Assembly: GCF_036324505.1 (NCBI RefSeq)
Contig: NC_086367.1
Location: 18,402,578-18,466,577, forward strand
Length of the DNA: 64,000 nucleotides
Origin: Eleginops maclovinus
Taxonomy: Eukaryota; Chordata; Actinopteri; Perciformes; Eleginopidae
Direction: 5' to 3'
The notes beneath the pieces are model-generated. The model searched no databases, had not been told where the DNA came from, and saw only the letters and a list, made by a program, of their open reading frames with translations. Within the stretch, counting starts at the first letter, position 1, and every line of letters begins with the position of its first letter. Positions 20,491 to 35,744 of this stretch are shown here, in pieces. The translations under genes were made by a program, and so were the position numbers.

Positions 20491-22439
20491 CTGCTTTTCT
20501 AGCTGTACATTACACACACTCTCACAGACTTGCACCGGTAGTGAGAGAACAAGAGATGTTTCCTGTGCACTCCCGTCACTTGACCCCATGTCCCAATATG
20601 TTAATCATTTCCTGCTGTGTAATCCAATGAAATGGTTCAGATCACTGACTTATTAGATTAGTCCGACTGGTGTCCAAAGTGGGGAAGCAACAGCAGAATC
20701 TGGATTTTGGGTCTGGATTCAATTCAGTGGAGGAGTGATTCCATTACAGACTCTTACCCCTGCTTTGTTATTCTTTCCTCCAACTTACAACCTAACGAAG
20801 GAAGTATTTCCAAACCAATTTTGTTTTTCAGTTTAGCCATTTGAGATGCATTAAAAAGCTTACCTGATTATACATCTGGAGTAGTTGATTCTTACGCAAA
20901 CACTGTAGCAAATATAAATAATAAATAAAAAATATTCCTACCTCATGGTGGCGCTAGAGGGAAAAGTCAGGGAATGGCCAAAATCACACATCAAGACTGA
21001 CATTGCCTGGAACCATATAAAAATAGGCTATTAAAAAAACATGTAGGATACAATTGGGAGATATATTAAATAGACTACAGGTTATGGCATACCCTAAACC
21101 AAGCAAACAACACGTTTAGCACTTGTAAATGCACGTCATAATGCAGTTGTATGAAGGCAGGACTTCCACAAAGGTCAAACTGCTACCACTATTTACTGTA
21201 AATTCATAAGGTTATATTTCAGAACATTCGGCATCCATAATCTTACACAAATTAAACCTTTAAAATATATGTATAAACCCTAATGTTGACCCACTGGGAG
21301 AGACCTTTGGAATCCATATCCATTGGCTTCCCAATTAAACTCTGACCCCCGCAGTGATTTCCCTTGACCTCGCAGACATCCCCAAATGTCTTCTTCCTGT
21401 CTCCTTGGACCCACCAGTAATTGGGGCTCTAGTTCTGATGATGCCCCGAGGCTAGAGTGGACAACATGCAGCCCAGAGTATTAGAGGACACATTGTGGTC
21501 ATGGACTGCTGTGAGACCTTCTACAGCCAACACTTGTACAACCTGCTGGATAGTCTGGAAAGAACTATGACAAGTTTATATTGGGACGGAGATTGCACAC
21601 ACTTCTAGTTTTCCATGCAGTAAATTCTCCTAATTTAGTTTTTTTCTCTCTGATTTATAGTGTTCCCCCCTTACTTCTCTCCATCTCTACTTTAACAAAT
21701 CCAACGCATCTTTTATTCATGGCCTCTTTAAAGCTCCATCAAGTCTCAGAGGGCCTGAATTGACGTGTTTCTATGCTTACGAAGAGGAACATTGAAAGTG
21801 GAACAAGTGAACAAAAAAAAAAAAAAGAGATGAATGTCACCGCAGCCGGATGAGGGAGGTGAAGAAAATTGAGGGAGGGATAGTCAAAAGTGATCCAGAA
21901 CATGGGGGTTCGAAGTGTGGGTCTACTTTTTTGTAATAAGATCCTTACATCTCTTTGTTTTTCCTCCTGCACCTGGCTGGGGGGGTGGACATACGCCTGA
22001 GAGGCAGATGTTGAATGAGACATTCTCTTTGTCACAGTGTGTGTTTGGGTCTTCTAAGTGAAAAGGTCCTCGTCAACCCTGTGTGCAATGTAGGGGGTTC
22101 TAATAGTACGTGTGTGTGTGTGTGTGTTTGCCTCTGCAGCAACAGAGGGTGCTCTTATTAGCTCCCCATTGTGTGTCTGAAGCAGCACAACAAAAGAAAG
22201 ACACAGTTGCATGCAGCAGGATCAACGCCACGTCAGTCTGAGGAGAACAGAGAGCTGTTGATAAAACCTTTTTATTACCTTGTCTTTATTATCTCATCAA
22301 GCAATAAAACTAAGGATTTGATTAAAATGATATCAGGCAGTTCATCGCACAGTGAATAAGAGGATATATTCAGGATTTTCTATGCAATTATTAAATGGTT
22401 AATATAAGAAAGTTTCCATTCTAGCAGCTGGAAGTAAAG
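20491..22439. other. intergenic DNA; fragment of a teleost-wide repeat near 20940
   Basis: The string CATGGTGGCGCTAGAGG at about 20945-20961, followed by AAAAGTCAGGGAAT, resembles a repeat found in many fish genomes. The match is short and diverged. A (GT)9 patch is at about 22110-22127. No gene is seen. Confidence 0.35.
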
Positions 22440-22735
22440 TTCCCCTGCTAGGACGGATCGCTAAGAGGGTTACGAAGCTATTCCACCATCAGATAAAGAG
22501 TTGTGATGGAGTGCCCCTTAACGGTATTGTAAAGCAGGTCTACATTAAATTATCCGTCACTAATCCTCACTTATCTGACAGAGAGTCGAAGTTAATAGGA
22601 AGCAGCGAAGAGGAATTGCGAATTAAAGACAACTGGATTTTTTTCTCCGAATTTGAAGGATGTCACACGGGTGGCATGAAAGTCATCCATGTTGCAGAAT
22701 GTCTGATAAATGGGTATTAAATTATGGGAGTCTTT
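22440..22735. other. candidate conserved non-coding element
   Basis: A stretch of complex sequence, low in repeats and rich in TAAT/ATTA homeodomain-type cores, lying in a microsatellite-rich desert. It holds a 69-codon open frame (22511-22720) with no recognisable domain. I judge the frame incidental and the block a possible enhancer. Confidence 0.25.
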
Positions 22736-24150
22736 CTTAGAAACAATTACTAATGCAGTAAATCAGATGTAGTATTTATAACCAACTCAATCAATCAGCA
22801 ATATTGAAGAGATATAAATGAAGGTGCTTTTCGTCTCTTTGTTTTTTCTATTCTTAACTTCACAAGAATGAGATTACAAAGACATGCACACACATTTTCT
22901 GTTGGCACAAACTGTAAATAAATCAAGCAGTCGTGACTCATGTACCCAGGATATGAGACACATTCTGCATGCATGGGTGCACTCTGAAGCACACACACTT
23001 TGCAGCACTACAGGATATGAGACAGACTGATCCAAACTGACTAAGCAGATAGGGTGGCACTGCACCGCTGGCTGACGCAACGGAGGAAAAGCAAAAGGGA
23101 TGGTTGCAGAAATAGATGCAACATGGTCATTGTTGTATGTTTGAAGGGCTTTCAAACCAAAAGACATACAGTACCATCATCAGATGTTTGAATTTCTTCA
23201 CCAAACAGATGTCAACGTTGGCCTTTGGCATAAGCAGGTAGCATACAGTGTTAATATCTTAGGAAACAGGGTTGATTAGAGTTCAATCCCATCTAATTCA
23301 CCCCAAAAATAAGTTTAAAAAAGCTAAAAAGACCAATCATTTTTGGGGGCGCGTCACTGAGCAATTTCTTATTTGTGATGACACCGTGAAAAATGGAACA
23401 TATTCCAGATATTACAATCATCACCCACCCTTTAAAACAACCAAAAAGCGTATCTGCGTCCAGTTTATGTGTGTGTGATGGATGCAGTGGACATTATGTC
23501 ATCACCCAGAGTAAACACTGAGTGAGTCATGGCTGGCCTTGGGTTGAATTTCATTAACCGGCAAAGAGCAGCTATCTTTATCTCAACAATCAGAGAACCA
23601 GATGGAAAGACACACACGGCACAAGAGGGATAAGCAGAATGAGATTTAACAATATAGTTGTGACGCAGAGTTAAAAACATATTAGAAATGTGAGAAATAT
23701 GGAGGGAGAGATGGAAGTTCATGATAAGGAGAAGATAGGAAGGAATCAGCTGTTTTGTCCGCATTTTTATAAAGCAGAACTCTCCCTCAATCTTTCATCT
23801 CCATGGTGATTTCTGTGCGCGTGTGCGTGTGTGTGTGTGTGTGCGTGCGAACAGGGCAGACAGAGTAAAAAGAGAGCACACCTTAGAGAATATTAAAGGA
23901 AAGAAATAAAGGGTTTATGAGAGCAGAACGGTCAATTTCTCCAAGGTAGACAAAGTTATTTATGGTTCCCTCTCACTTACACAGAGCACATTTACTGCAA
24001 GCTATAACAATGACTGCACTGGATACACACATTAATACACACACAAAGAGAGGCGTACGCTAAAGCACAGATTTATCATCCTCTGCGATTACACTTAATT
24101 ACAACAAGCTCTACAGAAGTATTATTCTCTCTCATACTAAGAACTATTTC
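22736..24150. other. intergenic DNA with no recognised gene
   Basis: No exon or repeat family is recognised. There is a short (GT)n patch at about 23823-23842. Confidence 0.5.
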
Positions 24151-24179
24151 CCCCTCGTTTGTTTTCTCGCTCTTCTCTC

Positions 24180-24440
24180 TTTTTTTCCTCACATGGCTGC
24201 ATGAGCGATGTGTCAGCCCCTTATCAGCAATATGTTGGATGCAAATTAATTACACCGTTATCCAGACGCTGTAGCCTGGTGTTAGTGGGATTAAATGCTT
24301 TGCTTCACGGATCAGGGATAAAACATGCACTGGACACATCTGAAACATGCTCGTGAAGTTAGTCATGCTCCCGTAGTCATTTCATCGAGTCTTGAAATGA
24401 TTTATTTCATGAATTTGCATGGTCAGTTGCTTCCTGTGTG
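24180..24440. promoter_or_regulatory. candidate enhancer with two octamer motifs
   Basis: ATGCAAAT followed directly by TAATTA (24239-24251) forms a POU/homeodomain-type composite. An inverted octamer ATTTGCAT lies at 24413-24420. The sequence between is complex and free of simple repeats. This looks like a conserved non-coding element, but conservation cannot be tested here. Confidence 0.3.
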
Positions 24441-25425
<985 letters not shown>

Positions 25426-25669
25426 TAAATCGCTTTCCTGACTCACACCCAATAGAAACCAGTCTCGACTCATCCATCAGAAAATGAGGTCGGCCTTTTC
25501 TCCTCTTCAAAAAACAAACTGCAAGGAGATACAAGGTTTTATAGCAGCTTCAAACTTGTTTTAGAAATCCACACACACACTTCCTCGGGATATGCGCTGC
25601 GTTTGAAGCTGAACCCAGTGTGTGAGAATAGATCTGAGCTATCTCCTTCTGGGAAATGTAGAAAATACG

Positions 25670-25818
<149 letters not shown>

Positions 25819-27941
25819 ACAATAAGAGGTTGAGAAGGATGAGGAGACAGCTACGGGGAAGTGAGAGGAATGTGTTGCAGGGAAGCTGCGACAGGAACAT
25901 CTGTTCATCAGTGCAGATACTGCAGGAGACATTGTCAGGTGTGTGTGCATGTGGTGGCATGTGGTGGATCTGCAGGAAAGGGAATAAATAAGGATTGTTT
26001 TTTGTTCATGCCTATAGACTCTTTGCGTCTACTAATACAAATTCCAAGATAAGCAACTTTAAGGTGCTCTGATGCTACATTATTGTGGTTGTATCCTTCT
26101 TTTCATCATCCCTCCATCTTCCCTTCTCCATATTTCTTACTTCTTAAGGAGTCATCAGGCTCTGCAGTTTCCTCTTGGCTGAATTACATCCATTCAGGGA
26201 CCCATTTATCTAAATGCACTGATGCAGCGCTCTCCCTCCTGGGGTTGAAGTAGAGCATGCTGTTAATCACCTCTGAAACAAATACTCCCCATATAAACAC
26301 ACTCGTACACACACAATCACCAATCGATACACATTCACACACACTTACACACGCTATCAGGCTGGTTTGAGACCAGCTGTACAGACTTGTTTGCCTGTTC
26401 CTGCTGTTGTGCAGAAGCTGTTTATTAAGCCTGTTTGTGTGTGAGCAGCTGCCTGAGCCGAGGCTAACGATCCGATGCGTGGAGCGAACACCTGTGGGAA
26501 TGGCTCACTTTAAAAGAGCTGCACAGGATCACGGGAGGCGACCCATGGTGCATCAAAGAAACCGTGGCGTTAATTCACAGCACTGCCACTTAGCGGTGTG
26601 AGCATCTACGGTTTTTGCCTTTGGCAGAACGAGCCTGTGTCAAACTGTAATTGCACAGGCCCCACTGTCAATTGAGATGGATAGCAGGACGGCACACTGG
26701 AGAACACAGTGTTTAGACGATCATTCTAATATTTTGTTGGATCTTTTCGTGGTTAACCTAAAAGTTTAACATAAAAACTCAAAGACATATAAATCTCATT
26801 CTGATGAGATCACAACAGTTTTTAGTTACCAATTATTATGGCCATTCTTTTGCATATCTGCTAATGATTCACTCTAAATCCCACACACTTGGGCCCACAG
26901 TAACTTATTGTTCCAAATTATTTTCTGGAAATAGGACAAATTCTGGCCTCTTCATTGCAAATTTGCTAATAATTGATTGATTATCTTTAACACTACTTCT
27001 GATGTTGAAGTAAGTATCATTTTCTAAATCAGGTCCAGCAGAGAAGAAGTAATTCTATTATTTTTGTGTCCTTAAAGTTGCTACACTGTTCAAAATAGAC
27101 AAAACACCAACAATATCCGGCTCCATCTTTCCCTGTTTACCAACTCGCTCTCTTTTAGTATGTATTGCCCCCACTATATGCTGGGTATTTCCATCCCAAC
27201 TACCTCTGGTACGTGGCGTAGTAAGGATTGGACACTGTGCTCCATCACAGCTGTACTTTAATTTCCTTTTGTAAATATATCAACTCAACAAGGTCCTTTT
27301 TTTATTTGGAGCACGACTGGAAAAGGCTAAAGACAACCACAACAACCACAACTCATCATCTCAATTACATTTTTGATTAGGCTAATATACAAACCTGAAT
27401 TTTGTTACAGACTATATTAGGAATTCAGGACTGTTTCAAATTTGTCTGTCTGCACCCCACCCCCTCTCCTTTGTTCTTCCCTCTTCATCCTCCTCTACCA
27501 CCCATGTGTCAGAGAGAATAGCAGAAATGGAGGAAGGCTACTTCTGGAGATTGTGTTGAATAATACATGCCTGTTAGAGCGGCGCCGAGGAGGCTGACGT
27601 GGATGGAGGAGAGACTATCCAGCTGGATATAGAGTTTTGATAGTGTGTGAATAAGAAGCGTTTATTATCATAATGTATAAGCAGGCAGGTTAGTTAAAGA
27701 GTGGAAATGTGATATTCAATAAATCCATTACATTCATTCGTGCAAAAGGGAAAAGTGTAGCAGGCGATTGTTTTTTTTAGATGCACATGTGTTCCTAAAG
27801 GTGCACACAGACCACATCGATCAACCGATAACAGCCAGTCCATCATGGTTAAACCTCATTTACACATGTGGGAGAGGTATTGACCCCACTCTAATCTGAC
27901 ATATGAGGAAGCAGAGAGAGTTAGTGTGTGTATGTGTGTCT

Positions 27942-27942
<1 letters not shown>
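25819..27942. other. intergenic DNA; candidate conserved block at 26400-26720
   Basis: No gene is recognised. The interval 26400-26720 is of higher complexity and less AT-rich than its surroundings. It contains a T-box-like GGTGTGA (26594-26600) and ATTA-type sites. It may be a conserved non-coding element. Confidence 0.3.

Positions 27943-28017
<75 letters not shown>
27943..28017. repeat. (GT)n microsatellite
   Basis: About 75 bases of GT, inverted relative to the CA array at 28178-28244. Confidence 0.98.
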
Positions 28018-28019
<2 letters not shown>

Positions 28020-28175
28020 TCTTTCAGGTTCAGATCTGACGGATATTATGGGTCACTCCTGCCTTGTAGCCTATTGACCTCATCAGACAGTGGTGAATTA
28101 TGCGTAGTGGCACTCAGGTCTCACAGCTGTCTCTCTGCTTAGGGCACAGTGATAGTGAGTCATCTCTCAGTGTGT

Positions 28176-28177
<2 letters not shown>

Positions 28178-28244
<67 letters not shown>
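28178..28244. repeat. (CA)n microsatellite with one T interruption
   Basis: CA array with a single CATACA interruption at about 28209-28211. Confidence 0.97.
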
Positions 28245-30185
<1,941 letters not shown>

Positions 30186-30339
30186 AATCCTCGTGTCATG
30201 GTTGGATCAGTGTAAGTCATGGGGGCGGGCTGGAACAACGACGTCCGGTCGGCTCGGTGTCTCCTCGGTCGAGGGCGATCAGGAAACAAACCGGATGAAT
30301 AATACACCGTGTCGGCGGTCACATGTCGTGCAGCGGGCT

Positions 30340-30484
30340 CCTGAATGATTTAAAGCTTTTTACATCATCGGCCTCACCCTCCCTCCCCTCTGCCTCCCTC
30401 CCTTGCGCCGGAGATGCTGCTGCTGCTGCTGATGCTGGTGACCGACTGCAGCATCCGACATGGGCATCCTTTAATCCCGCCACA
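30340..30484 (+). other. slc7a14: candidate first (5' UTR) exon of slc7a14
   Basis: The exon ends at CCGCCACA before a strong GTGAGT donor (30485-30490). Its start is not determined. If spliced to the acceptor at 43439-43440 it gives a first intron of about 13 kb. It carries the upstream ORF described separately. Confidence 0.4.
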
Positions 30485-30488
30485 GTGA
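30414..30488 (+). other. upstream ORF with leucine-rich start (24 codons)
   Basis: ATG in fair context (G at -3) opens MLLLLLMLVTDC..., made by a (CTG)5 run, and ends at IPPQ then TGA. The splice donor lies inside the last codons. Removing the predicted intron (30485-43440) changes CAG-TGA into CAA-TAG, so the peptide is the same 24 residues either way. The hydrophobic start resembles a signal anchor, but a peptide product is only a possibility. Its more likely role is to reduce initiation at the main ORF. Confidence 0.35.
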
Positions 30489-30611
30489 GTGTTTTTCCTC
30501 CACTTTTCTCTATCCCCTCGTTATCTTAAACTAGATCATATCTCCGTCAGTGTCTCCCCTCTCACTCCACCTCCTCTTCCCCCTTTTTGTTGTCTTCCTT
30601 TGTGCAGCTTC

Positions 30612-30630
30612 TTTTTTTTTTTTTTTTTTT
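30612..30630. repeat. poly(T) run
   Basis: 19 consecutive T bases inside the CpG-rich promoter block. Confidence 0.95.
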
Positions 30631-30890
30631 ACATGGCGCATAACGCAGCGTCCTGGTAGGGGTTTAGTGAGTCCGCGGAGTTGACGGAAATGTCGGTAAA
30701 CGGTCGCTTCCTGTATGCGCAGCTCACCTTAACGCTGGGCGTCTTTGCGTGAGAAAATAGGAAGGAAAGGGAGAGTTTAGGGCGGGTGTCGCTTCTCCAA
30801 GCGGACCAGAGCTGCAGCAGGCTGCGTTTGGAGGGTCGACCAGAGTACAAGAAGCGACAGAGGGGCGGCTGGGAGTCCACTGGAAGAGGG

Positions 30891-31440
30891 TGGGACGCTT
30901 AATTAAGTGTTTCTGCAGGTGAGAGCATCTGCAATTATTGCTTTTTTGGTGTCTGTTTAGGTGTGTCCGAGGGAGAGCACAGAAACAAAGATGGTGAAAG
31001 TTGTTGTTGGAAAGGAGGTGAAAGAGATAGATGTTCAGGGCTATATGAGTGGAGAGGTATCAGGTTAATGTGCTGTTGTCTGCCCTTATTATACTGTTAG
31101 TAATAACAGTATTAGTATAATATACTTATTATACATGTGCAGTATCTAATATGAATGATCATATGATATACAGTCTATGGTTAAAATAAGCTTTTTTGGT
31201 AAGGCTTGATGGAGGAAATCTTATCTATGTCTCTACTTATCTATACTGTATATCTATCCATCTTCAAATTCAAATAGCTTTATTTGCAAGACGGTGACGA
31301 CATGCAGTGTTGCCAAATCAGCAACAACTACAACACGCACCTATATGAACACATTTGGAAAATATTATAGAGACCAAAAGTAGATTGTTACCAATGTTAA
31401 CAATATACTTTTTATTCAGCTTGAGCAAACAACCTCTGTC
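30891..31440 (+). other. slc7a14: start of slc7a14 intron 1
   Basis: No exon is recognised. GC content falls back to background within a few hundred bases. Confidence 0.4.

Positions 31441-31526
<86 letters not shown>
31441..31526. repeat. (TCTA)n tetranucleotide microsatellite
   Basis: About 21 uninterrupted copies. Confidence 0.98.
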
Positions 31527-31724
31527 ACACAAACGGTGTTGTAGTATACTGTGCTTCTGTACGCATCTGTGTGTGTTTGCGTACGTGAGGACAAGAGCAC
31601 TCAGACACTGAAAGCCTCAAGCTGTGGAACTGGGCTAATCCCTAATGACATGTCCAGCTCTCTCTTTCTCTATCTGCCATAAGGTCTCTCATTTTCCCCC
31701 CTTCTTAATTCTTTTTTGTGAGGG

Positions 31725-31745
31725 CGTGCTGTCCGTGGTGCTGAA
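31725..31745 (-). promoter_or_regulatory. RE1/NRSE (REST/NRSF binding site)
   Basis: The - strand reads TTCAGCACCACGGACAGC followed by ACG. The 21-base RE1 consensus is TTCAGCACC-nn-GGACAGCGCC, so both half sites are intact and only the last three bases differ. REST silences neuronal genes in non-neuronal cells. The site lies about 1.24 kb downstream of the predicted slc7a14 first-exon donor, where RE1 elements often occur, and SLC7A14 is a neural gene. Binding has not been tested. Confidence 0.75.
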
Positions 31746-33509
31746 AGCAGTCATCTGAACAACGCTTGCTAGTACGCTCCATCTCGATGGCTCTGTCACC
31801 GCTCAACAGGTGCCTATTGCTTACCCAGAGAGTGCTTGGAAATTTAAAATAATTGTTTTCGCGTTTTAACTTTTTAATTGGAGGTTGTGAATTCATGCTA
31901 GAATTGTGGAGGTTTTGTTAGAAATGTAACTGAAAAATTATAGTTTTTAGAGCATGATTGGCTATTCAGGTCTGTGGCTGACGAAAGATGCTGAGTCAAT
32001 ATTTGTAATGGTATTTTTAATCATAGGTAATATTAACAGCAAGTACCTCGTATGGACATGAACAATGCTTTAGTTTTGTAAATAGGCCTACACAAAGGTG
32101 GTATTTATGAAAAGTAAATCCCTTGATATTGTACTGCTCAGCAAATCTACAAGCTGTACATACATTATAATGAAGAGTTGAACTGAGGCCACAGCAGTTC
32201 TAGCCGGATCAATGGAGGCCAACCAGGAAGAAGCAAAACATGGGGATAATATCATGGAGGGTAGAAACAACAATGAGAAATAGAAACAGAGGATTACATA
32301 ACTGACCAATTTAGCAACTACAGTTTGTCTTCCAGCATGTAACACGCACGCACGCACACCCAAAAAGCTCGTAGACATCCAGGTCTCACATCAGAGGACT
32401 GTCACATTAAGTGCAACACCACTGGAGGACCCTAGGGTGCAGTGACTTGCTCCTCACTCAAGGGCACTTCAGCAGTAAAAGTGGGCTCACGTAATTTTCA
32501 AAACAACGTTTAAAGTAATGTTCTTATTTTTTTAGTGAATATTTCCCTTTTGGAAGGGTGTTATTTTTGTGATTCAGTATCTGCTAGAGTTTCTGAATTA
32601 TCTACAAAGGACCCATTCCTTTTTAAAATTATTCTTTTTGGCATTGTCTGCTTTAATTAGGTATAGCGAATCAAGAAATAATAGGCAGCGAGGGAAAAAG
32701 CCAAAGTGCTGCAAAAGTTCCCAGCTATCTTTACCTCTAGCCCCTGGGGCCCCCCTGAAGAATAGAATTGTGAGTATTGAGGCTTATTTTCAAACACATG
32801 CAGAAACTAAAATGTATATGGTCAAGGTGATAAAGTCTATGTATAAGTTAATCTAACTGCTAAATATCCACCACTTTTGCTAGTACCCATCACAGAATAG
32901 TAACACATGCTCAAATTTAGCTTGACAGGAGCATAAGTAGAAACGGGTTACAAAGCACCCAAAGTGACTTTCGGTTTTTCAGCAATCGTGTTTCTGTCCA
33001 TCTGACGAATGTAAATCCAATATTCATTCTCCTTTAGCTCTGTTTTCAGCCTCTTCTAACTCCTGAGGGAAATATCTGCCTCTTTAGCTGTTAAGTACTC
33101 CACAATATTCTAAAAGACGCCATTAAGCCTTTAAACGCAGAGGGGAGCTGCCAATTCTGGTAATCATTTTCTGAAAGATCAACCTACTATAATCAGTACA
33201 TCATTACTATAAAAAATATCGACTGTTAAAATGAAGTCTTAAGCTAAAAAAATGAAGCAAAAGTAAGAGTGTCACTGCAGGGTTTATGAAATGCTGCTGA
33301 TTTCTCACTCATACTTGTTTAAGATAATGAATGCTGAATGAATGTAGGGTCTGAGTTTGTTACTGAAGACAGATACCAAAACGCATGGATGCTTAAATGT
33401 ATGTTTATTGGTCTCCTTGAAAACATTTTTTATCATAAAATATATTGTATTTATACCCTAACCCAAGTTCCCTCTTGTGGAATAATATATATGTGAATCA
33501 TGCAGGGTA
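31746..33509 (+). other. slc7a14: slc7a14 intron 1; repeat scrap at 32400-32480
   Basis: No exon is recognised. The segment near 32432-32476 (GGTGCAGTGACTTGCTC...CAAGGGCACTTCAGCAG) resembles the tail part of tRNA-type fish SINEs. Confidence 0.35.
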
Positions 33510-33636
<127 letters not shown>

Positions 33637-35744
33637 CCTTTAAGCCTTTATATTTATGAATGGCTGACTGGCCCCCACCAACCTTTTCTCCATCAGATAC
33701 TGCTGCTTAGCCCTGACGTCAGTGAACCTGCTTGCGCATAAAGGATATTATAATCAGGACCTCGCACACACGCATTGCATCCCTTCCATTGTCTCTGTCA
33801 GCCACACACACCCACATACACACACACCTCTAGATCATTGGCTCAACAGGCTCTAAAAAGAGAGAAAAGAGTAGAGCAGAAGGGGAAAGCAGACAGATAC
33901 AAAGAAAGACTGGAGGGCCAGTGTGTGGGAGGTGGGCGGCCTTGATCACTATCATTATCATGTAATCCGATCACTGTTATACGTTTGTTGCTGTGGCTTC
34001 TTTCCTATGGGTGTGTCAGTAGATTTGCTTTTGACTTCCATCACTTGTCATTTTGAGCTGTTTCTGGATACAATGCACCAATCTTCACTTTATTATATTG
34101 ATAGGATGAGGAGGATTGACAAGGAACATGTTGAATCTCTTACCTTCAATGAAAAGGGTGTTTTGAATAGGCTCCCATCATTTAAAAACCATTACAATAG
34201 CGGATAGTGACAGTCTGTTGCATTGATAAGCAGTCACTCAGTTAGCAGACACACAAAGAAGTTCCCGTTTTAAACTGATTGAATGGAAATCTTTGCAAGT
34301 CTCTGAGGCTTTGCCCCGAATAAGTTACAATCCATTCATTTCAGTGGTAGCTTCAGTTTAAAGTGGCCTTCACAAAGGACAGCTACAAGAAGTTGTGTAA
34401 AACTAACCCATATTTAACCCTCTTCAACTCGACCAGAACTAACGCTCCTGTAACCCTCCAGACGTGTAGTTTTCAGCATGATGTGTTTTGTTTGTCAAAG
34501 CACCAGCAGACAGGGTGTGTAGCAGCTGAAATAAGTCTTTAGTACAGTTTCAGAACAGTTGTTATGAAATCCCCACTGCAATAAAAACATTATTGGTCAT
34601 TAATGTGACAGACGAAGATACAATTACATTGTTATTGTCTTTGCTTGAAGAGTTCAATGTGAGAACTGAAAGCTCATAAAAAAAATGTCTGCTTATTAAA
34701 ACTAATGTTTGGAATCCCTTTATGCTCCATTTTTATGTTTTTGAACTAATGGAGCGTCTAAAAAACAATTTATTTTCCTGAGAGGAGTGAACAGAAAACT
34801 CTTGCATACTGGCTACTAGGATGACATCTTTACTTAGTATATTTTGTGATAGACTTTAGACACAGAAGTCACAAATAGTACACAAGGTGCTTTATTAAAA
34901 GAAATAGGACTTCATTGACCAACATCAATCCATAAATGATTTAATATCAGACTACATACGTCTGCATTGATCCATCTCAAGATGAATATTGGAACCTCAC
35001 CTTTAACTTTTTTAACTTTTAAACTCCAGTAGCTAAATAAGCACAGGCTGTTTGGTCTTATTTTTGGTGCACATTTCCGAGGTCAAAGTTGTTGATGGAT
35101 TGAAAAGCTGGTTGCCAAACAAAAACTGGAGTTTGAGGAATTTACATCTGGTTGCTATATGGTAGAGAGTGAAGAGAATCAGGGCCAGACTCTGAGAAGA
35201 GATGGAGAGAAAAGGAAAAAACAGACAGTGAGAGAGTGAAGGGGAGGAAATACACTTGAGGATGTGGAGAGGGTAACAGGTGATGGAGGAATCGATAAAA
35301 CAAAGGGACCATCCGTTGTCAGAGGACTGTTTGATCATAGTGAGCAGTCTACACAACATGGATGACTTTCATTTCCTGGCAAGCGGAACTCGCTGATAAA
35401 CAGGCCGGAGAAACCAGAGAGGAAGGGGCAAGGTTAGCGAGAGTGACGGCAAAGAGATAGATACTGTATGTGGCTCTAATGGTCTGTGACAGGTGCATTT
35501 CAAGTCGATGTAACCCCTAGAAAGATTTCTCAATCCCAAAGACCTCGCAGATACATTTAGATGTCTTGATGCTACAGGGAAAGCTCACTGAGATATTAAA
35601 GAAGCACAACACTGCCCGCAGAAATGATGATCATTAGCAAATTAGATCAATGAAGTCAATAACGCAGAGCTGGAAATATCTTCTGGCAATATTTCCTTTT
35701 CCGGTTATGTCTAATTGTCACCAGTACTTCATGGTGTTTTAAAG
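33637..35744 (+). other. slc7a14: slc7a14 intron 1; contains a full CRE palindrome
   Basis: No exon is recognised. TGACGTCA at 33714-33721 is a full CREB/ATF palindrome in a short complex stretch (33650-33780). Confidence 0.35.

Larger units (their letters stand above)
30190..30890 (+). promoter_or_regulatory. slc7a14: CpG-rich promoter region, probably of slc7a14
   Basis: CpG dinucleotides become abundant here in contrast to the AT-rich surroundings. The block contains an Sp1-type GGGGGCGGGC (30221-30230), an E-box CACATG (30320-30325), a pyrimidine-rich stretch (30370-30402) and a splice donor GTGAGT at 30485. No other gene starts nearby, and the next + strand gene is slc7a14. Assignment is inferred from position. 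A poly(T) run (30612-30630) interrupts the block. Confidence 0.55.

Noticed and set aside
20937..20975. CTCF-like site at GGTGGCGCTAGAGG
   Set aside because: Poor fit to the core and probably part of a dispersed fish repeat.
22511..22720. 69-codon open frame in a complex region
   Set aside because: No domain, no splice context and no start context of note. More likely part of a non-coding element.
30629..30880. 83-codon - strand open frame in the CpG block
   Set aside because: Stop-poor because of GC content. No domain.
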